This document shows positions 1 to 8,492 of a stretch of 64,000 nt of DNA, piece after piece. Where the stretch lies: contig JAETRQ010000003.1 of NCBI GenBank assembly GCA_021770095.1, forward strand, positions 114,458-178,457, written 5' to 3'. A model generated the notes under the pieces. The model was not told the origin of the DNA and did no database searches. It was given only the letters and a program-made list of their open reading frames with translations. The stretch comes from Eubacteriaceae bacterium. GTDB lineage: Bacteria; Bacillota; Clostridia; Oscillospirales; Acutalibacteraceae. The position numbers and the translations under genes were made by a program. Each line of letters begins with the position of its first letter. Within the stretch, counting starts at the first letter, position 1.

Positions 1-60
1 AAACATGCAGTAATGTCATTCCGATTTTTAGTTGGATATGGTTTTATGACAAAGGATTAA
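1..60 (+). CDS. 3' end of an upstream phage structural gene
   Basis: The frame starting at base 1 is open and ends with TAA at 58-60, giving the last 19 residues of a protein whose start lies outside the window. Its stop overlaps the Shine-Dalgarno (SD) sequence of the tail tube gene, as expected for packed phage late genes. From position alone it should be a head-tail connector or tail terminator; too little is visible to name it. Confidence 0.55.
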   Translation, partial: KHAVMSFRFLVGYGFMTKD

Positions 61-69
61 GGAGAAATA

Positions 70-597
70 ATGAAAGAATTTAATTTACAGCATTTTGCGG
101 ATACACAGCCGTTTGACGGCGGAAAGTACGGCAATCCCACTGATATTGAAAACAAAGCCGTAGCAGGAAAAGATGTTATTTTGTCGGTTTGGAATTCTGA
201 CGGAACAACTCTTCTTGCAATCAAAGGTCAGCGCGGTCTCACAATCAACCGTTCATCTGACAGTGTTGAGATTACCTCAAAAGATACTGAGGGCGGCTGG
301 AAAGCAAAAATTGCCGGAATGAAAGAATGGGGTATTGATACCGACGGTATTTATTATGCGAATGATGAAAGCCACAAGATACTTTCAAGAGCATTTGAAG
401 AAAGCAATCCGGTTCTTGTTAAAATTACAAACAAGAAAATTGCAAAAGATATGTACGGCGGTCTTGCGGTTATTACGGATTTTCCGCTTGAAGCACCACA
501 CGATGATTCAATGACATATTCCATGACACTCGAGGGTATGGGCCCGCTTGTTGATTTGTCAGATGAACAGACAGTCAGCGAACCGCCTCAGGAATAA
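70..597 (+). CDS. phage major tail tube protein (TP901-1-like)
   Basis: A 175-residue protein that would polymerise into the tail tube of a long-tailed siphovirus. The central part (residues about 30-90: GQRGLTINRSSDSVEITSKD, then GGWKAKIAG and EWGIDTDGIY) follows the pattern of TP901-1-type major tail proteins, and the length is normal for them. The start at 70 has TAAGGAG five bases upstream. Genes for the tail chaperone and tape measure follow, in the order expected for siphovirus tail modules. The family call is from sequence pattern and context, not a search. Confidence 0.8.
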   Translation: MKEFNLQHFADTQPFDGGKYGNPTDIENKAVAGKDVILSVWNSDGTTLLAIKGQRGLTINRSSDSVEITSKDTEGGWKAKIAGMKEWGIDTDGIYYANDESHKILSRAFEESNPVLVKITNKKIAKDMYGGLAVITDFPLEAPHDDSMTYSMTLEGMGPLVDLSDEQTVSEPPQE

Positions 598-619
598 TTT
601 TACAGAAAGGAAAAATAAA

Positions 620-934
620 ATGTCGATTGAAATTACATATAACGATAAAGAATATGAACTGAAATATAATCTCAAGCGTATTGAGATGATTGAAAGCCAA
701 ACCAGTATGCCGACCGTGGCGCAAATCCAAAAAACGCTTGGATATTTTGGCGTAAAGGATTTAAAAATCTATTTGCAGATGGGACTTAAAGAAAAGGGTG
801 CAGATGCTTTTGTTATGCCCAAACCTGCACTTGAAATCGCCGAGGCATTAATTAAACAGGATTATCAGAATGCCTGTGGTTATGTACTTGATGCATTGGA
901 GCGTGACTGTCCTTTTTTCTTCCGAGCCGACTGA
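620..934 (+). CDS. phage tail assembly chaperone, short form (gpG-like)
   Basis: A 104-residue zero-frame product starting MSIEITYNDKEYELKYN. I chose ATG 620 because AGAAAGG lies nine bases upstream; an in-frame ATG at 548 would run inside the tail tube gene. It sits between tail tube and tape measure, where the chaperone that coats the tape measure is encoded in siphoviruses. The end CPFFFRAD contains the slippery run used to make the longer GT-type product. Confidence 0.8.
   Translation: MSIEITYNDKEYELKYNLKRIEMIESQTSMPTVAQIQKTLGYFGVKDLKIYLQMGLKEKGADAFVMPKPALEIAEALIKQDYQNACGYVLDALERDCPFFFRAD
913..919 (+). promoter_or_regulatory. -1 ribosomal frameshift slippery site (T TTT TTC)
   Basis: In the zero frame the codons are CCT TTT TTC TTC, so bases 913-919 read T-TTT-TTC, an X-XXY-YYZ heptamer. 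The -1 frame opens just before it (TGA at 904-906) and stays open to 1353, and the zero frame stops at 932. The site lies in the only window (907-931) where the two frames can be joined. Tail chaperone genes of many siphoviruses use this mechanism. Confidence 0.8.
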
Positions 935-1356
935 TTGAATTTGAATACTTTCAATCGAAGCATACAGATGCAGAATATGAAAAAACAGCGAAGCCGTATC
1001 GTAATGATATTGACTTCGCTTTTTTTGCAGTTAATTTTGGGTATTCCAAACAGGAATATGAGCAACTGACCCCAAGAGAAAAGGCTTTTATTTATAAGGC
1101 GTGGGAAAGCAAAAAAGTTTCTGACTTAAGTGGAATCTACAATGCATGTTATACTGCGTTTTTCAATGCCAATCGCTCAAAAAGGCAAAGACCTGTCAAA
1201 TTGTTCAAACATATTGAGCCTTATGATGAGAATCTGTTTAGAGAAAGTAAAAAAGTTGTGGAGAACACAAATAAAAATAATAACTGGGTTAAAAGAATTT
1301 ATGAGGCAAATGGTTTGCCAATGAGAAAGGTGGTGAGCACCAATGCCGGATTATAA
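919..1356 (+). CDS. tail assembly chaperone, frameshift extension (GT-like)
   Basis: An open -1 frame of 145 codons from the slippery site to TAA 1354-1356. It has no ATG before 1321, no GTG before 1258 and no TTG before 1201, so it needs the frameshift for expression. It encodes an acidic then basic stretch with LTPREKAFIYKAWESKK and YNACYTAFFNANRSKRQRP, the pattern of T-extensions in Gram-positive siphoviruses. The fused product would be about 245 residues. The stop overlaps the tape measure start at 1343. An ATG ORF at 1130-1324 is a shadow in another frame. Confidence 0.8.
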   Translation, partial: LPSRLIEFEYFQSKHTDAEYEKTAKPYRNDIDFAFFAVNFGYSKQEYEQLTPREKAFIYKAWESKKVSDLSGIYNACYTAFFNANRSKRQRPVKLFKHIEPYDENLFRESKKVVENTNKNNNWVKRIYEANGLPMRKVVSTNAGL

Positions 1357-3730
1357 GTTATCTGTCAGATTATTGGGTGATGACAGTAATCTGCAAAAGG
1401 CTTTTGCGAATGCAGAAAAAACAGTCAGCAATTTTGAAAGCAGAACCAATTCATTTTCTAAAAGATTTGATTCAATAGGTACTTCACTGATTTCTGCCGG
1501 TAAAAAATTGACAAAATGCATTACTACTCCTGCAATCGGTGCAACCACAGCACTTACAAGCCTTACCCTTGTCAAAGGTTTTAACCGTCTTACAGGAATT
1601 GATGATGCAAAAGCAAAATTAAAAGGCTTGGGACATGACGCAAAATCAATTGAAACCATTATGAACTCTGCTCTTTCTTCCGTAAAGGGCACTTCATACG
1701 GGATGGATGAGGCGGCAACAACTGCAGCAGGAGCAGTCGCAGCAGGAATCAAACCCGGAAAAGCACTCACACGATATTTGTCGCTCACGGCTGACGCCGC
1801 GGCTGAGGCTGGTATATCCATGGCGGATATGGGTTCTATCATCAATAAAGTGCAGACGAATCAAGTGGCTTATACGGAAAATCTTCAACAGCTTGCTGAC
1901 CGAGGTCTGCCCATATATCAATGGATTGGCGATGCTGCCGGAGTGTCTGCCGATAAAGTCAAAGATATGGCAAAAGACGGCGAAATATCGTCTGAAATGT
2001 TTTTGAACGCTATTGAAAAGAATATCGGCGGTGCCGCAAAAATTATAGGAGAAAATTCGTTTAAGGCAACGATTGCGAATATCGGCGCAAGTATCGGTCG
2101 AATCGGTGCAAATTTCCTTGATGCTGGAGGAACGGGCGGAGGTTTCTTCTCCACACTCAAACCGCTTTTGGTGGATTTTAATAACAATCTCAGTGTGCTT
2201 GAAAGTAAGGCGACCGAACTCGGACAGAAGTTCGGACAGGCTTTTCAGAGCATTGTGGATAAAGTGATGCAGTTGAAAGAGAACTTTCAGTCGCTCGATT
2301 CTGCAACACAGAGCAGTCAGATAAAACTTGCCGGTGTCGGTGTTGCGTTAGCAGCAGGTATGGGACCGGGGCTTACCGTTTTGGGTAACGGGATAAAACT
2401 ATTCAATAAAGCAGACAGAGGCATAACTTCGTTTGCAAGCAGTTCTGTTACTTCCATGAAGAATTTGTCATCAATTATGTTGAATAGCGGAAACAAAATG
2501 GGCTCCAATTTATTATTACTTGGCAGTAAGGCACTGACCTTTTCTTCTATGTTTATGAAAGGATTTAATATTGCTGCAGGGGTGGGTATTGTATTTGCCG
2601 TACTTGGATTACTCCAAGGGCAGTTCGGCGAACAGATAGACCAGATACTTAATATTGCAACAACAAAAGGACCTATGTTCATTGCAAATTTTGTTGAGGG
2701 TATTGTGTCCAAAATACCGTCATTGGTTGCTCTGGGCGGCACTTTGCTTGGCAATCTGCTCAATGCAATTATTTCCAATCTGTCTGTCATAATCGGCTGT
2801 GCGGCATTAATTCTCAGTACACTTGTTACCTCAATTGCAGGACAACTTCCGACACTGATTCCGATTGCGATCGATTTATTATTAACTCTTGTGAACAGTC
2901 TTATCACAAATCTTCCTTTGATTATATCAGCAGGACTTGAATTGCTGGTCGGTTTTGTTGATGGGATTTTAATGGCAATTCCTGTTTTGCTTTCATCTGC
3001 ACCGACCCTAATTGTTAATTTAATATCTTGTTTGTTGAAAATGGCCCCTAAAATCATTACAACAGGTATTACACTGGTTACAAAATTGGCAGTCGGTCTG
3101 ATCCAGGCTATACCGCAGCTCATCAGTGCAGTGCCGAAACTGATTGAGGAACTTCGTTCATCTTTCGCCGATTTTGACTGGGGAAGTATAGGCAGAAATA
3201 TCATTGACGGAATAAAAGAAGGATTATCGTCAGTTGCATTAAATCTTGTCGCAGCCGCAAAAAATATAGGACAAACTGTGCTGGATGCCATAAAAAAAGT
3301 ATTAAAAATTCATTCTCCGTCAAGAGTGTTCAGAGATGAAGTCGGCAAGATGATGGCACTTGGTCTCGGTATAGGATTTGAGCATAATATTCCGCTTAAA
3401 CTGATGACTTCGGGTGTGTCTGATGCTGTTTCGGGAATTACATCTGCGTCTATGTATTCTGTTGCTGATGCAGGTGTCGGTCTTTCGGGTGTTACAACGC
3501 ATATGATTGAAGATGTTTCACTGAACTATGCAACCGGAATTGCATCTTCCAATACTGCATCAAACGGCATGGATACCGATAACCTTGGTGAATATATAGT
3601 AAGTGCAGTTGCCGAACTGTCAGACAGACAGGCAGATGCACTGCAAAAAGGAATCAGCAGCATTCGTATGGTGGTCAATAACCGTGAAGCAGGACGCTTT
3701 ATTTCTGCGCTTGGATTTGTCAGGGGGTAA
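1343..3730 (+). CDS. phage tail tape measure protein
   Basis: A 795-residue protein that sets tail length and is thought to help DNA enter the cell. The N-terminus (to about residue 45) is polar and helical. Residues about 60-260 match the tape measure domain of Gram-positive phages (KAKLKGLG, YGMDEAATTAAGAVAAGIKPG, GLPIYQWIGDAAGVSADKVKDM). Strongly hydrophobic segments run from about 400 to 590, and IHSPSRVFRDEVGKMMALGL is a typical C-terminal motif. Using the usual 0.15 nm per residue, the tail would be near 120 nm. A GGTGG run precedes ATG 1343. Confidence 0.9.
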   Translation: MPDYKLSVRLLGDDSNLQKAFANAEKTVSNFESRTNSFSKRFDSIGTSLISAGKKLTKCITTPAIGATTALTSLTLVKGFNRLTGIDDAKAKLKGLGHDAKSIETIMNSALSSVKGTSYGMDEAATTAAGAVAAGIKPGKALTRYLSLTADAAAEAGISMADMGSIINKVQTNQVAYTENLQQLADRGLPIYQWIGDAAGVSADKVKDMAKDGEISSEMFLNAIEKNIGGAAKIIGENSFKATIANIGASIGRIGANFLDAGGTGGGFFSTLKPLLVDFNNNLSVLESKATELGQKFGQAFQSIVDKVMQLKENFQSLDSATQSSQIKLAGVGVALAAGMGPGLTVLGNGIKLFNKADRGITSFASSSVTSMKNLSSIMLNSGNKMGSNLLLLGSKALTFSSMFMKGFNIAAGVGIVFAVLGLLQGQFGEQIDQILNIATTKGPMFIANFVEGIVSKIPSLVALGGTLLGNLLNAIISNLSVIIGCAALILSTLVTSIAGQLPTLIPIAIDLLLTLVNSLITNLPLIISAGLELLVGFVDGILMAIPVLLSSAPTLIVNLISCLLKMAPKIITTGITLVTKLAVGLIQAIPQLISAVPKLIEELRSSFADFDWGSIGRNIIDGIKEGLSSVALNLVAAAKNIGQTVLDAIKKVLKIHSPSRVFRDEVGKMMALGLGIGFEHNIPLKLMTSGVSDAVSGITSASMYSVADAGVGLSGVTTHMIEDVSLNYATGIASSNTASNGMDTDNLGEYIVSAVAELSDRQADALQKGISSIRMVVNNREAGRFISALGFVRG

Positions 3731-3735
3731 TATAT

Positions 3736-4587
3736 GTGATGTTTTCATACAAAAATGCAAAAGGGGAAGAAATATCTTTTGATGATTATCCTTATCTGAT
3801 GCAGGAAAATGATTTGACGGATTACAGTTGGAACTATGAAACGGTTGACGGCAAAAACAAAATTAAAAATATCAGGCATGACGTAGGTGAAAGAAATTTT
3901 ACTGTTGCGATTGTGCCTGATTTTAATTTGCCGCTCAAAGACCGCCGCTATCTTGTGAAAGAGTATCTTAACAGGCTTTTTGCTCTGTTTGAATACGATA
4001 CGAATAATAATGTCAACGGACAAATACAAGCAGATACAGGCTTTTATTATCCATGCAGAGTGATTCAATCAGATAAAGTTTTATACGAAGAGGGCTTAAG
4101 CATTGCAAAAGTAAAATTTACTGTTGTCAGTGAAGAAAATATATGGATAAAGCCTGTTACAAAAACATTTATAGGCAGTCGAGCAAATGCAGATCAAACC
4201 AATCAGGATTATCCTTTTGATTATCTTTATGATTATGCAGCAGGTATTAACGGTGTGTCGGTATGGAATTTAAATTCATACTCCTGCAGTCATGCAAAAA
4301 TTGTAATCTATGGTGCAGTGTTAAACCCCTCAATCCATATCAATGGTCATCAGTATATCGTATATACTTCGGTTGCAGCTGATGAACGATTGATGATTGA
4401 TACAAGGTATAACACTGTATATAAAGTAAACAGCACAGGCACAATGGTGAATTGTTTCGATTTGCGTGGTAAACAAGACAGTGTGTTTCAAAAACTGCCG
4501 TCTTCACCGCTCACTGTATCGTGGAACGGTGCTTTCAGGTTTGATATTACTGCTTTTGTTGAAAGGAGTTTGCCTGAATGGAGTTGA
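3736..4587 (+). CDS. phage distal tail protein (Dit-like)
   Basis: A 283-residue protein directly after the tape measure, the normal place for the Dit hub that links tail tube and baseplate. The N-terminus has the siphovirus tail component pattern: MMFSYKNAKGEEISFDDYPY, then RNFTVAIVPDF and KDRRYLVKEYLNRLF. The SD AGGGGG (3722-3727) overlaps the previous stop region. Either GTG 3736 or ATG 3739 could start it; 3739 adds only one residue of difference. It overlaps the next gene by ten bases. Confidence 0.78.
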   Translation: MMFSYKNAKGEEISFDDYPYLMQENDLTDYSWNYETVDGKNKIKNIRHDVGERNFTVAIVPDFNLPLKDRRYLVKEYLNRLFALFEYDTNNNVNGQIQADTGFYYPCRVIQSDKVLYEEGLSIAKVKFTVVSEENIWIKPVTKTFIGSRANADQTNQDYPFDYLYDYAAGINGVSVWNLNSYSCSHAKIVIYGAVLNPSIHINGHQYIVYTSVAADERLMIDTRYNTVYKVNSTGTMVNCFDLRGKQDSVFQKLPSSPLTVSWNGAFRFDITAFVERSLPEWS

Positions 4588-5552
4588 TTTTAACAGACAT
4601 AAACGGTAAAGATTTAAGAATCCTTGATTATAAAACCTGCGATTTTGATTTGAAAGACAATTTTGACTTTGCCGTAGTAATTGATGCAGATGACTGGAGC
4701 AGTGATATAAAAATCGGCGGAAGGATATATGTGCCTGACAGTGAAATCGGCGGACGAATCGGCGGGATTGAGACCAATACGGCTGATAACACTATAACGC
4801 TGAAAGGCTACACATGGCGAGGTTATCTGAACAAAAGAATTATCAGTCCGCCGAACGGCAGTGCATACAAAACCGTTAAGGGTGAAGTGAATACAATTAT
4901 TCGCTCAGAGATTGACAGTCTCTATGACGGAGTTATAAAAGGCAGTGCCGATATAACGGATTGTGTTATCAGTGCGTATTCTTATGACCGTTATACCACT
5001 GTGCTTGCCGGTATAACAAAAATGCTCAGAACAAAAAATTACCGCCCTGATATAAAGTATATACAGTGTGAGCAGGATACGGCTGGTTATGTTGAAGTTT
5101 CTGCCGTTCCGATAGTCGATTATTCTGAAAGTATTGAACTTTCACAGGACAACAAATTGAACTTTATCATGGATCATGTACAGAATGGTATCAATCATCT
5201 GATTGCACTCGGGTCAGGTGAATTGGAACAGAGAAAGGTAATTCACTTTTATCTCAGTCAGGACGGGGAAATTGGTAAAACACAGTATTATAAGGGTATT
5301 GATGAAATTACCGAGACATATGAAAATGCAAACAGTGAAGATTTAGAGGATGATGCAATCAAACATTTTGGTGAGATTTGCAGTGTTTCCTCTTTTTCTA
5401 TGGATATTGAACAACTGGACATTGATATTGCAATTGGTGACATAATCGGCGGCAGGGATTACATAACAGGTATAAGTATGAAAAAGTCCCTTGCAGGAAA
5501 GATAATCACTGATAATGAAGAACTGAGTATTGAATATGTATTGGAGGAATAA
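4578..5552 (+). CDS. phage baseplate/tail protein, ReqiPepy6 Gp37-like
   Basis: A 324-residue protein resembling the siphovirus Gp37-like family that often follows Dit. Visible marks are the start MELILTDINGKDLRILDYKT, the GYTWRGYLNKRII segment near residue 80, and the C-terminal IDIAIGDIIGGRDY...TGISM stretch, typical of proteins that form the tail hub. It overlaps the Dit-like gene, which suggests coupled translation. The exact hub role is inferred from order. Confidence 0.7.
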   Translation: MELILTDINGKDLRILDYKTCDFDLKDNFDFAVVIDADDWSSDIKIGGRIYVPDSEIGGRIGGIETNTADNTITLKGYTWRGYLNKRIISPPNGSAYKTVKGEVNTIIRSEIDSLYDGVIKGSADITDCVISAYSYDRYTTVLAGITKMLRTKNYRPDIKYIQCEQDTAGYVEVSAVPIVDYSESIELSQDNKLNFIMDHVQNGINHLIALGSGELEQRKVIHFYLSQDGEIGKTQYYKGIDEITETYENANSEDLEDDAIKHFGEICSVSSFSMDIEQLDIDIAIGDIIGGRDYITGISMKKSLAGKIITDNEELSIEYVLEE

Positions 5553-5555
5553 GAT

Positions 5556-6398
5556 ATGGAAATTGTAACGGGTCAGACCGGTGAACCGCATGTTACATCG
5601 CAGCAGGACAGAGAAATAAATGCAGCCATTTTCGGCGCAGAGAATTATGTTTTGCCGATAGGCGAACAACTGAGATGTGAATTGCAGTCCTCAAATCTGC
5701 TCAGGATTTATGACGGTATGCTCTGTATGCAGGGCTGTATTGCAACAATATCGGCAGGAAATTATGATGATTTATCTGTTGAAAGCGGAACAAGCGGCGG
5801 AATAAGAAAAGATTTGGTTTGTGCCAAGTATGAGAAGAATTTATCTACATTATATGAAAGTGTAATGCTTACTATTGTTAAAGGAGACAATGAAGGAAAT
5901 CTGCCTGTTATTGAAACAGGCAATATCCGTGACGGTTCACTTATTGCATACTTTCCTTTGTATCAAATAACAGTTGACGGTTTGTCAGAGGTAACGGTAA
6001 ACAAATTATTTACTGTTACTGATGATAATCTCGGCCATACTCAAAAAGTTTTGTGGAAAGGTTCGTCGTATATGGACGGAGGCCAGACGGCACAGTTAAA
6101 CGATTTGGTGTCAAATCAAAAAAACGGCATTATTGTTGTATTTTGCAGTTATAACAACGGACCGAGTGATGCACGTCTGAGTGAATTCTTTATACCTAAG
6201 ATTGAAATTGGATTACTCAATGGTAAAGGACATCAATTTCCGCTTATCAGTTCACAGTTTGCAAGTATCGGTAATAAATATCTTTATATTTATGATGACA
6301 GAATAATTGGTGATAACGGAAATGTTGTTTCATCAACAGCAAACGGTATCAAATTTAATAATAAGAATTATGTCTTGAGATATGTATTCGGAGTATGA
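5556..6398 (+). CDS. phage baseplate protein, function not assigned
   Basis: A 280-residue protein starting MEIVTGQTGEPHVTSQQDRE three bases after the previous stop. The first 120 residues (QDREINAAIFG, YVLPIGEQL, RIYDGMLCMQGC, YDDLSVESGTSGGIRKDLV) are of a type frequent in tail modules of Clostridia phages. The C-terminal half (IVVFCSYNNGPSDARLSEFF...RIIGDNGN) looks like a beta-rich attachment domain. I do not recognise a named family; a baseplate or upper-fibre role is inferred from place. Confidence 0.6.
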   Translation: MEIVTGQTGEPHVTSQQDREINAAIFGAENYVLPIGEQLRCELQSSNLLRIYDGMLCMQGCIATISAGNYDDLSVESGTSGGIRKDLVCAKYEKNLSTLYESVMLTIVKGDNEGNLPVIETGNIRDGSLIAYFPLYQITVDGLSEVTVNKLFTVTDDNLGHTQKVLWKGSSYMDGGQTAQLNDLVSNQKNGIIVVFCSYNNGPSDARLSEFFIPKIEIGLLNGKGHQFPLISSQFASIGNKYLYIYDDRIIGDNGNVVSSTANGIKFNNKNYVLRYVFGV

Positions 6399-6400
6399 GT

Positions 6401-7600
6401 ATGAAAGTTGAATTTGAAAACAAAAACAGAGTGGATATTTCGATGTATCAATATGATTACGGTCAGCAACTGGAAATAACAGGTGTTGACCTGCCTGATG
6501 AGTTTGAACTGCATGTCAGTGTCGGTACAGGCCGTGCAGAAGTAGTGAAGGGTCACTTTGCTAATGGTACAGGCACGGTTTTACTTCCTGATATTGCATT
6601 AAGACAAAGTGTTACAAGTTTTGATTGTTGGCTTTTTGATAAAAAGGAGTGTCAGGGAACAACACTGCGTACTATACGCATTCATCTTAACCGGCGTGAG
6701 TATCCATCAGATGTCCCATGTATTGACGATTTGCCGAAAGTGAAAGAATATGCCGATTATGTTAAAGAAAATGCCGAACTTGTATCCTACGCAAAAACAG
6801 TAGGTGATGAATTGAAAAAACTTGCCGAAAACGGAGCATTCAACGGCAAAGACGGAGCAGCAGGACCGCAGGGACCGAAAGGGGAAAAAGGCGAGCCGGG
6901 CACAACGGACTATAATAGCCTTGAGCATCAGCCAATCGTAGAACTTGAGGTTGAGGAAGGGACAAACATCGCTGATTTTCATATTGGATTATGGAAAATG
7001 AAAAGCGATGTGATGATAACAGACAGTGAAAACAGTCAGGTGTATTTGTGTGCAGGTGATATTGTAAAAATATATGGAGTGGTGGCGGACGACATTGAGT
7101 TCACTTCTGCTTACAGTATTCTTTCTGCTGATTGGTCAGCAGTGGGAAATATTGATGACCCGATAGCACAATCCCTGATTATCAATAAAAACGATTTGCT
7201 GACCCTGACGGATGATACTCTGAATGATAAGTCGGATTTTCCTGTATCAAACAAAGCCGTTACCACAGAGTTAAACAGCCTGAAAACAAAGATTGAACGT
7301 CCGTCACAGTTCTATTTTTCTCCGAAAACCAATACGGAGTATAGATTCGGCACAATATATTCTCCTGTTGCAGAGTTGGAAATGGATAATGGTTTTGCAT
7401 TCGGCAGTGATTTTATAAGCGGTCTTGTATTTGTCAGCGGAGAAACACCGACAGAGTTTACATATTCAAAAAATATCAAATTCACAGGTGATGACTGCAA
7501 CGACAATGTGTTTGTGCCGACTGCTGAAAAAATTTATGATATTGTGTTCTGGAGCAATGACTGCGGATTACAGGCAGTCGTGCGGGGAGTGGATAGATGA
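6401..7600 (+). CDS. phage tail fibre / receptor-binding protein with collagen-like segment
   Basis: About 399 residues. The N-terminal 110 residues (YQYDYGQQLEITGVDLPDEF, then IRIHLNRREYPSDV) look like a BppU-type baseplate anchor. A short helical neck follows, then a Gly-X-Y run near residues 148-168 (GAAGPQGPKGEKGEPG) that would form a triple-helical stalk, then a beta-rich distal part. ATG 6395 overlaps the previous stop as ATGA, but GGAG at 6390-6393 is better placed for ATG 6401, so I prefer 6401. Host receptor binding is inferred. Confidence 0.7.
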   Translation: MKVEFENKNRVDISMYQYDYGQQLEITGVDLPDEFELHVSVGTGRAEVVKGHFANGTGTVLLPDIALRQSVTSFDCWLFDKKECQGTTLRTIRIHLNRREYPSDVPCIDDLPKVKEYADYVKENAELVSYAKTVGDELKKLAENGAFNGKDGAAGPQGPKGEKGEPGTTDYNSLEHQPIVELEVEEGTNIADFHIGLWKMKSDVMITDSENSQVYLCAGDIVKIYGVVADDIEFTSAYSILSADWSAVGNIDDPIAQSLIINKNDLLTLTDDTLNDKSDFPVSNKAVTTELNSLKTKIERPSQFYFSPKTNTEYRFGTIYSPVAELEMDNGFAFGSDFISGLVFVSGETPTEFTYSKNIKFTGDDCNDNVFVPTAEKIYDIVFWSNDCGLQAVVRGVDR

Positions 7601-8250
7601 ATTATCTTGAAATGAAAAAGAAAGCACTGCTGAGCGGTGTTATCAAAGATTTGCCGTATATTGAACTGGAATATATTGAAGGGACAGGCGAGCAGTATAT
7701 CAATACAGGCATTATTGCAGACAGTAATACGGGAATTATGAGCATAACTGCATACACAGGCTGGAGAGACAGAGCCGACGGCGTGTATGAGGATACAACA
7801 AAAAACAACAGACTTTATCCGCCATATCTGTCAAGTGCATCCAAAGCGGGTTATGGCTGGAATAATTATATAAATATAACAACAGCCGGTAGTTTCAAGT
7901 TGAATGTTTTTTATCAGGCACAGACGAATTTTAAGAACTGTGGAACATACAGTCTTGCTTGTGATAATGAAGTTTTGTATCAGGGAGTTATTGCAGATAA
8001 AAACAGCAAAACAGAAAATATCTCGCCTATATGCATATTTACTTCATATGCAACAGCAGCAACCAGACAAAAGGCGAGAAAAAAGCAATTTGTTATTACT
8101 AAAGGTGAACAGATTGTATTTGACGCTGTTCCTGTAATCCGCAAATCTGATAATGAAATCGGTATGTATGATAAGGTATCAGGTCAGTTTTTTACAAACC
8201 AAGGAACAGGCGAATTTTTGTATAAGGAGAAACAGAATGAAACTGTATAA
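7597..8250 (+). CDS. phage tail-associated lectin-like protein
   Basis: A 217-residue protein. Near the N-terminus it has LEYIEGTGEQYINTGI and near the C-terminus RKSDNEIGMYDKVSGQFFTN. This framed pattern is common in gut Clostridia phage proteins with a concanavalin/LamG-like fold placed between fibre and lysis genes. It overlaps the fibre stop by four bases. Carbohydrate binding is an inference; no active-site motif is visible. Confidence 0.55.
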   Translation: MNYLEMKKKALLSGVIKDLPYIELEYIEGTGEQYINTGIIADSNTGIMSITAYTGWRDRADGVYEDTTKNNRLYPPYLSSASKAGYGWNNYINITTAGSFKLNVFYQAQTNFKNCGTYSLACDNEVLYQGVIADKNSKTENISPICIFTSYATAATRQKARKKQFVITKGEQIVFDAVPVIRKSDNEIGMYDKVSGQFFTNQGTGEFLYKEKQNETV

Positions 8251-8491
8251 ATATATTGATGAAAATACAGTTGAACGCTGCCCTGCGTATCTGACAGGTG
8301 AGGATACCATAACAGCAAATCCGAGTGAGGAAATGCAAAGAGAATTTGGTTATACCAAAACACTTGTAACAGAAGAATATCCCGCAACACCCGAAGGATA
8401 TTACAGGACAGTCAGATATATTGACGGCGAGAGCGTGATAACGAAATCGTGGTCCGAGCCGATTGAGATTGAAAATAATACGGAGGAATAA
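8237..8491 (+). CDS. small phage protein between tail and lysis genes
   Basis: An 84-residue protein starting MKLYKYIDENTVERCP. AAGGAGA at 8224-8230 lies six bases before ATG 8237, and the gene overlaps the preceding stop. The middle (TLVTEEYPATPEGYY) and the C-terminal SWSEPIEIENN look like short accessory proteins found at this spot in Clostridia prophages. No function can be given. Confidence 0.55.
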   Translation: MKLYKYIDENTVERCPAYLTGEDTITANPSEEMQREFGYTKTLVTEEYPATPEGYYRTVRYIDGESVITKSWSEPIEIENNTEE

Positions 8492-8492
8492 A

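Noticed and set aside
1130..1324. ATG-started ORF between the tail chaperone and tape measure
   Set aside because: It is in a different frame from the long GT-like -1 frame, has no SD and unconvincing composition; the -1 frame explains the region.
2317..3291. 324-codon open frame on the minus strand inside the tape measure gene
   Set aside because: Antisense shadow with no SD or family pattern; the + strand gene is clearly the real one.
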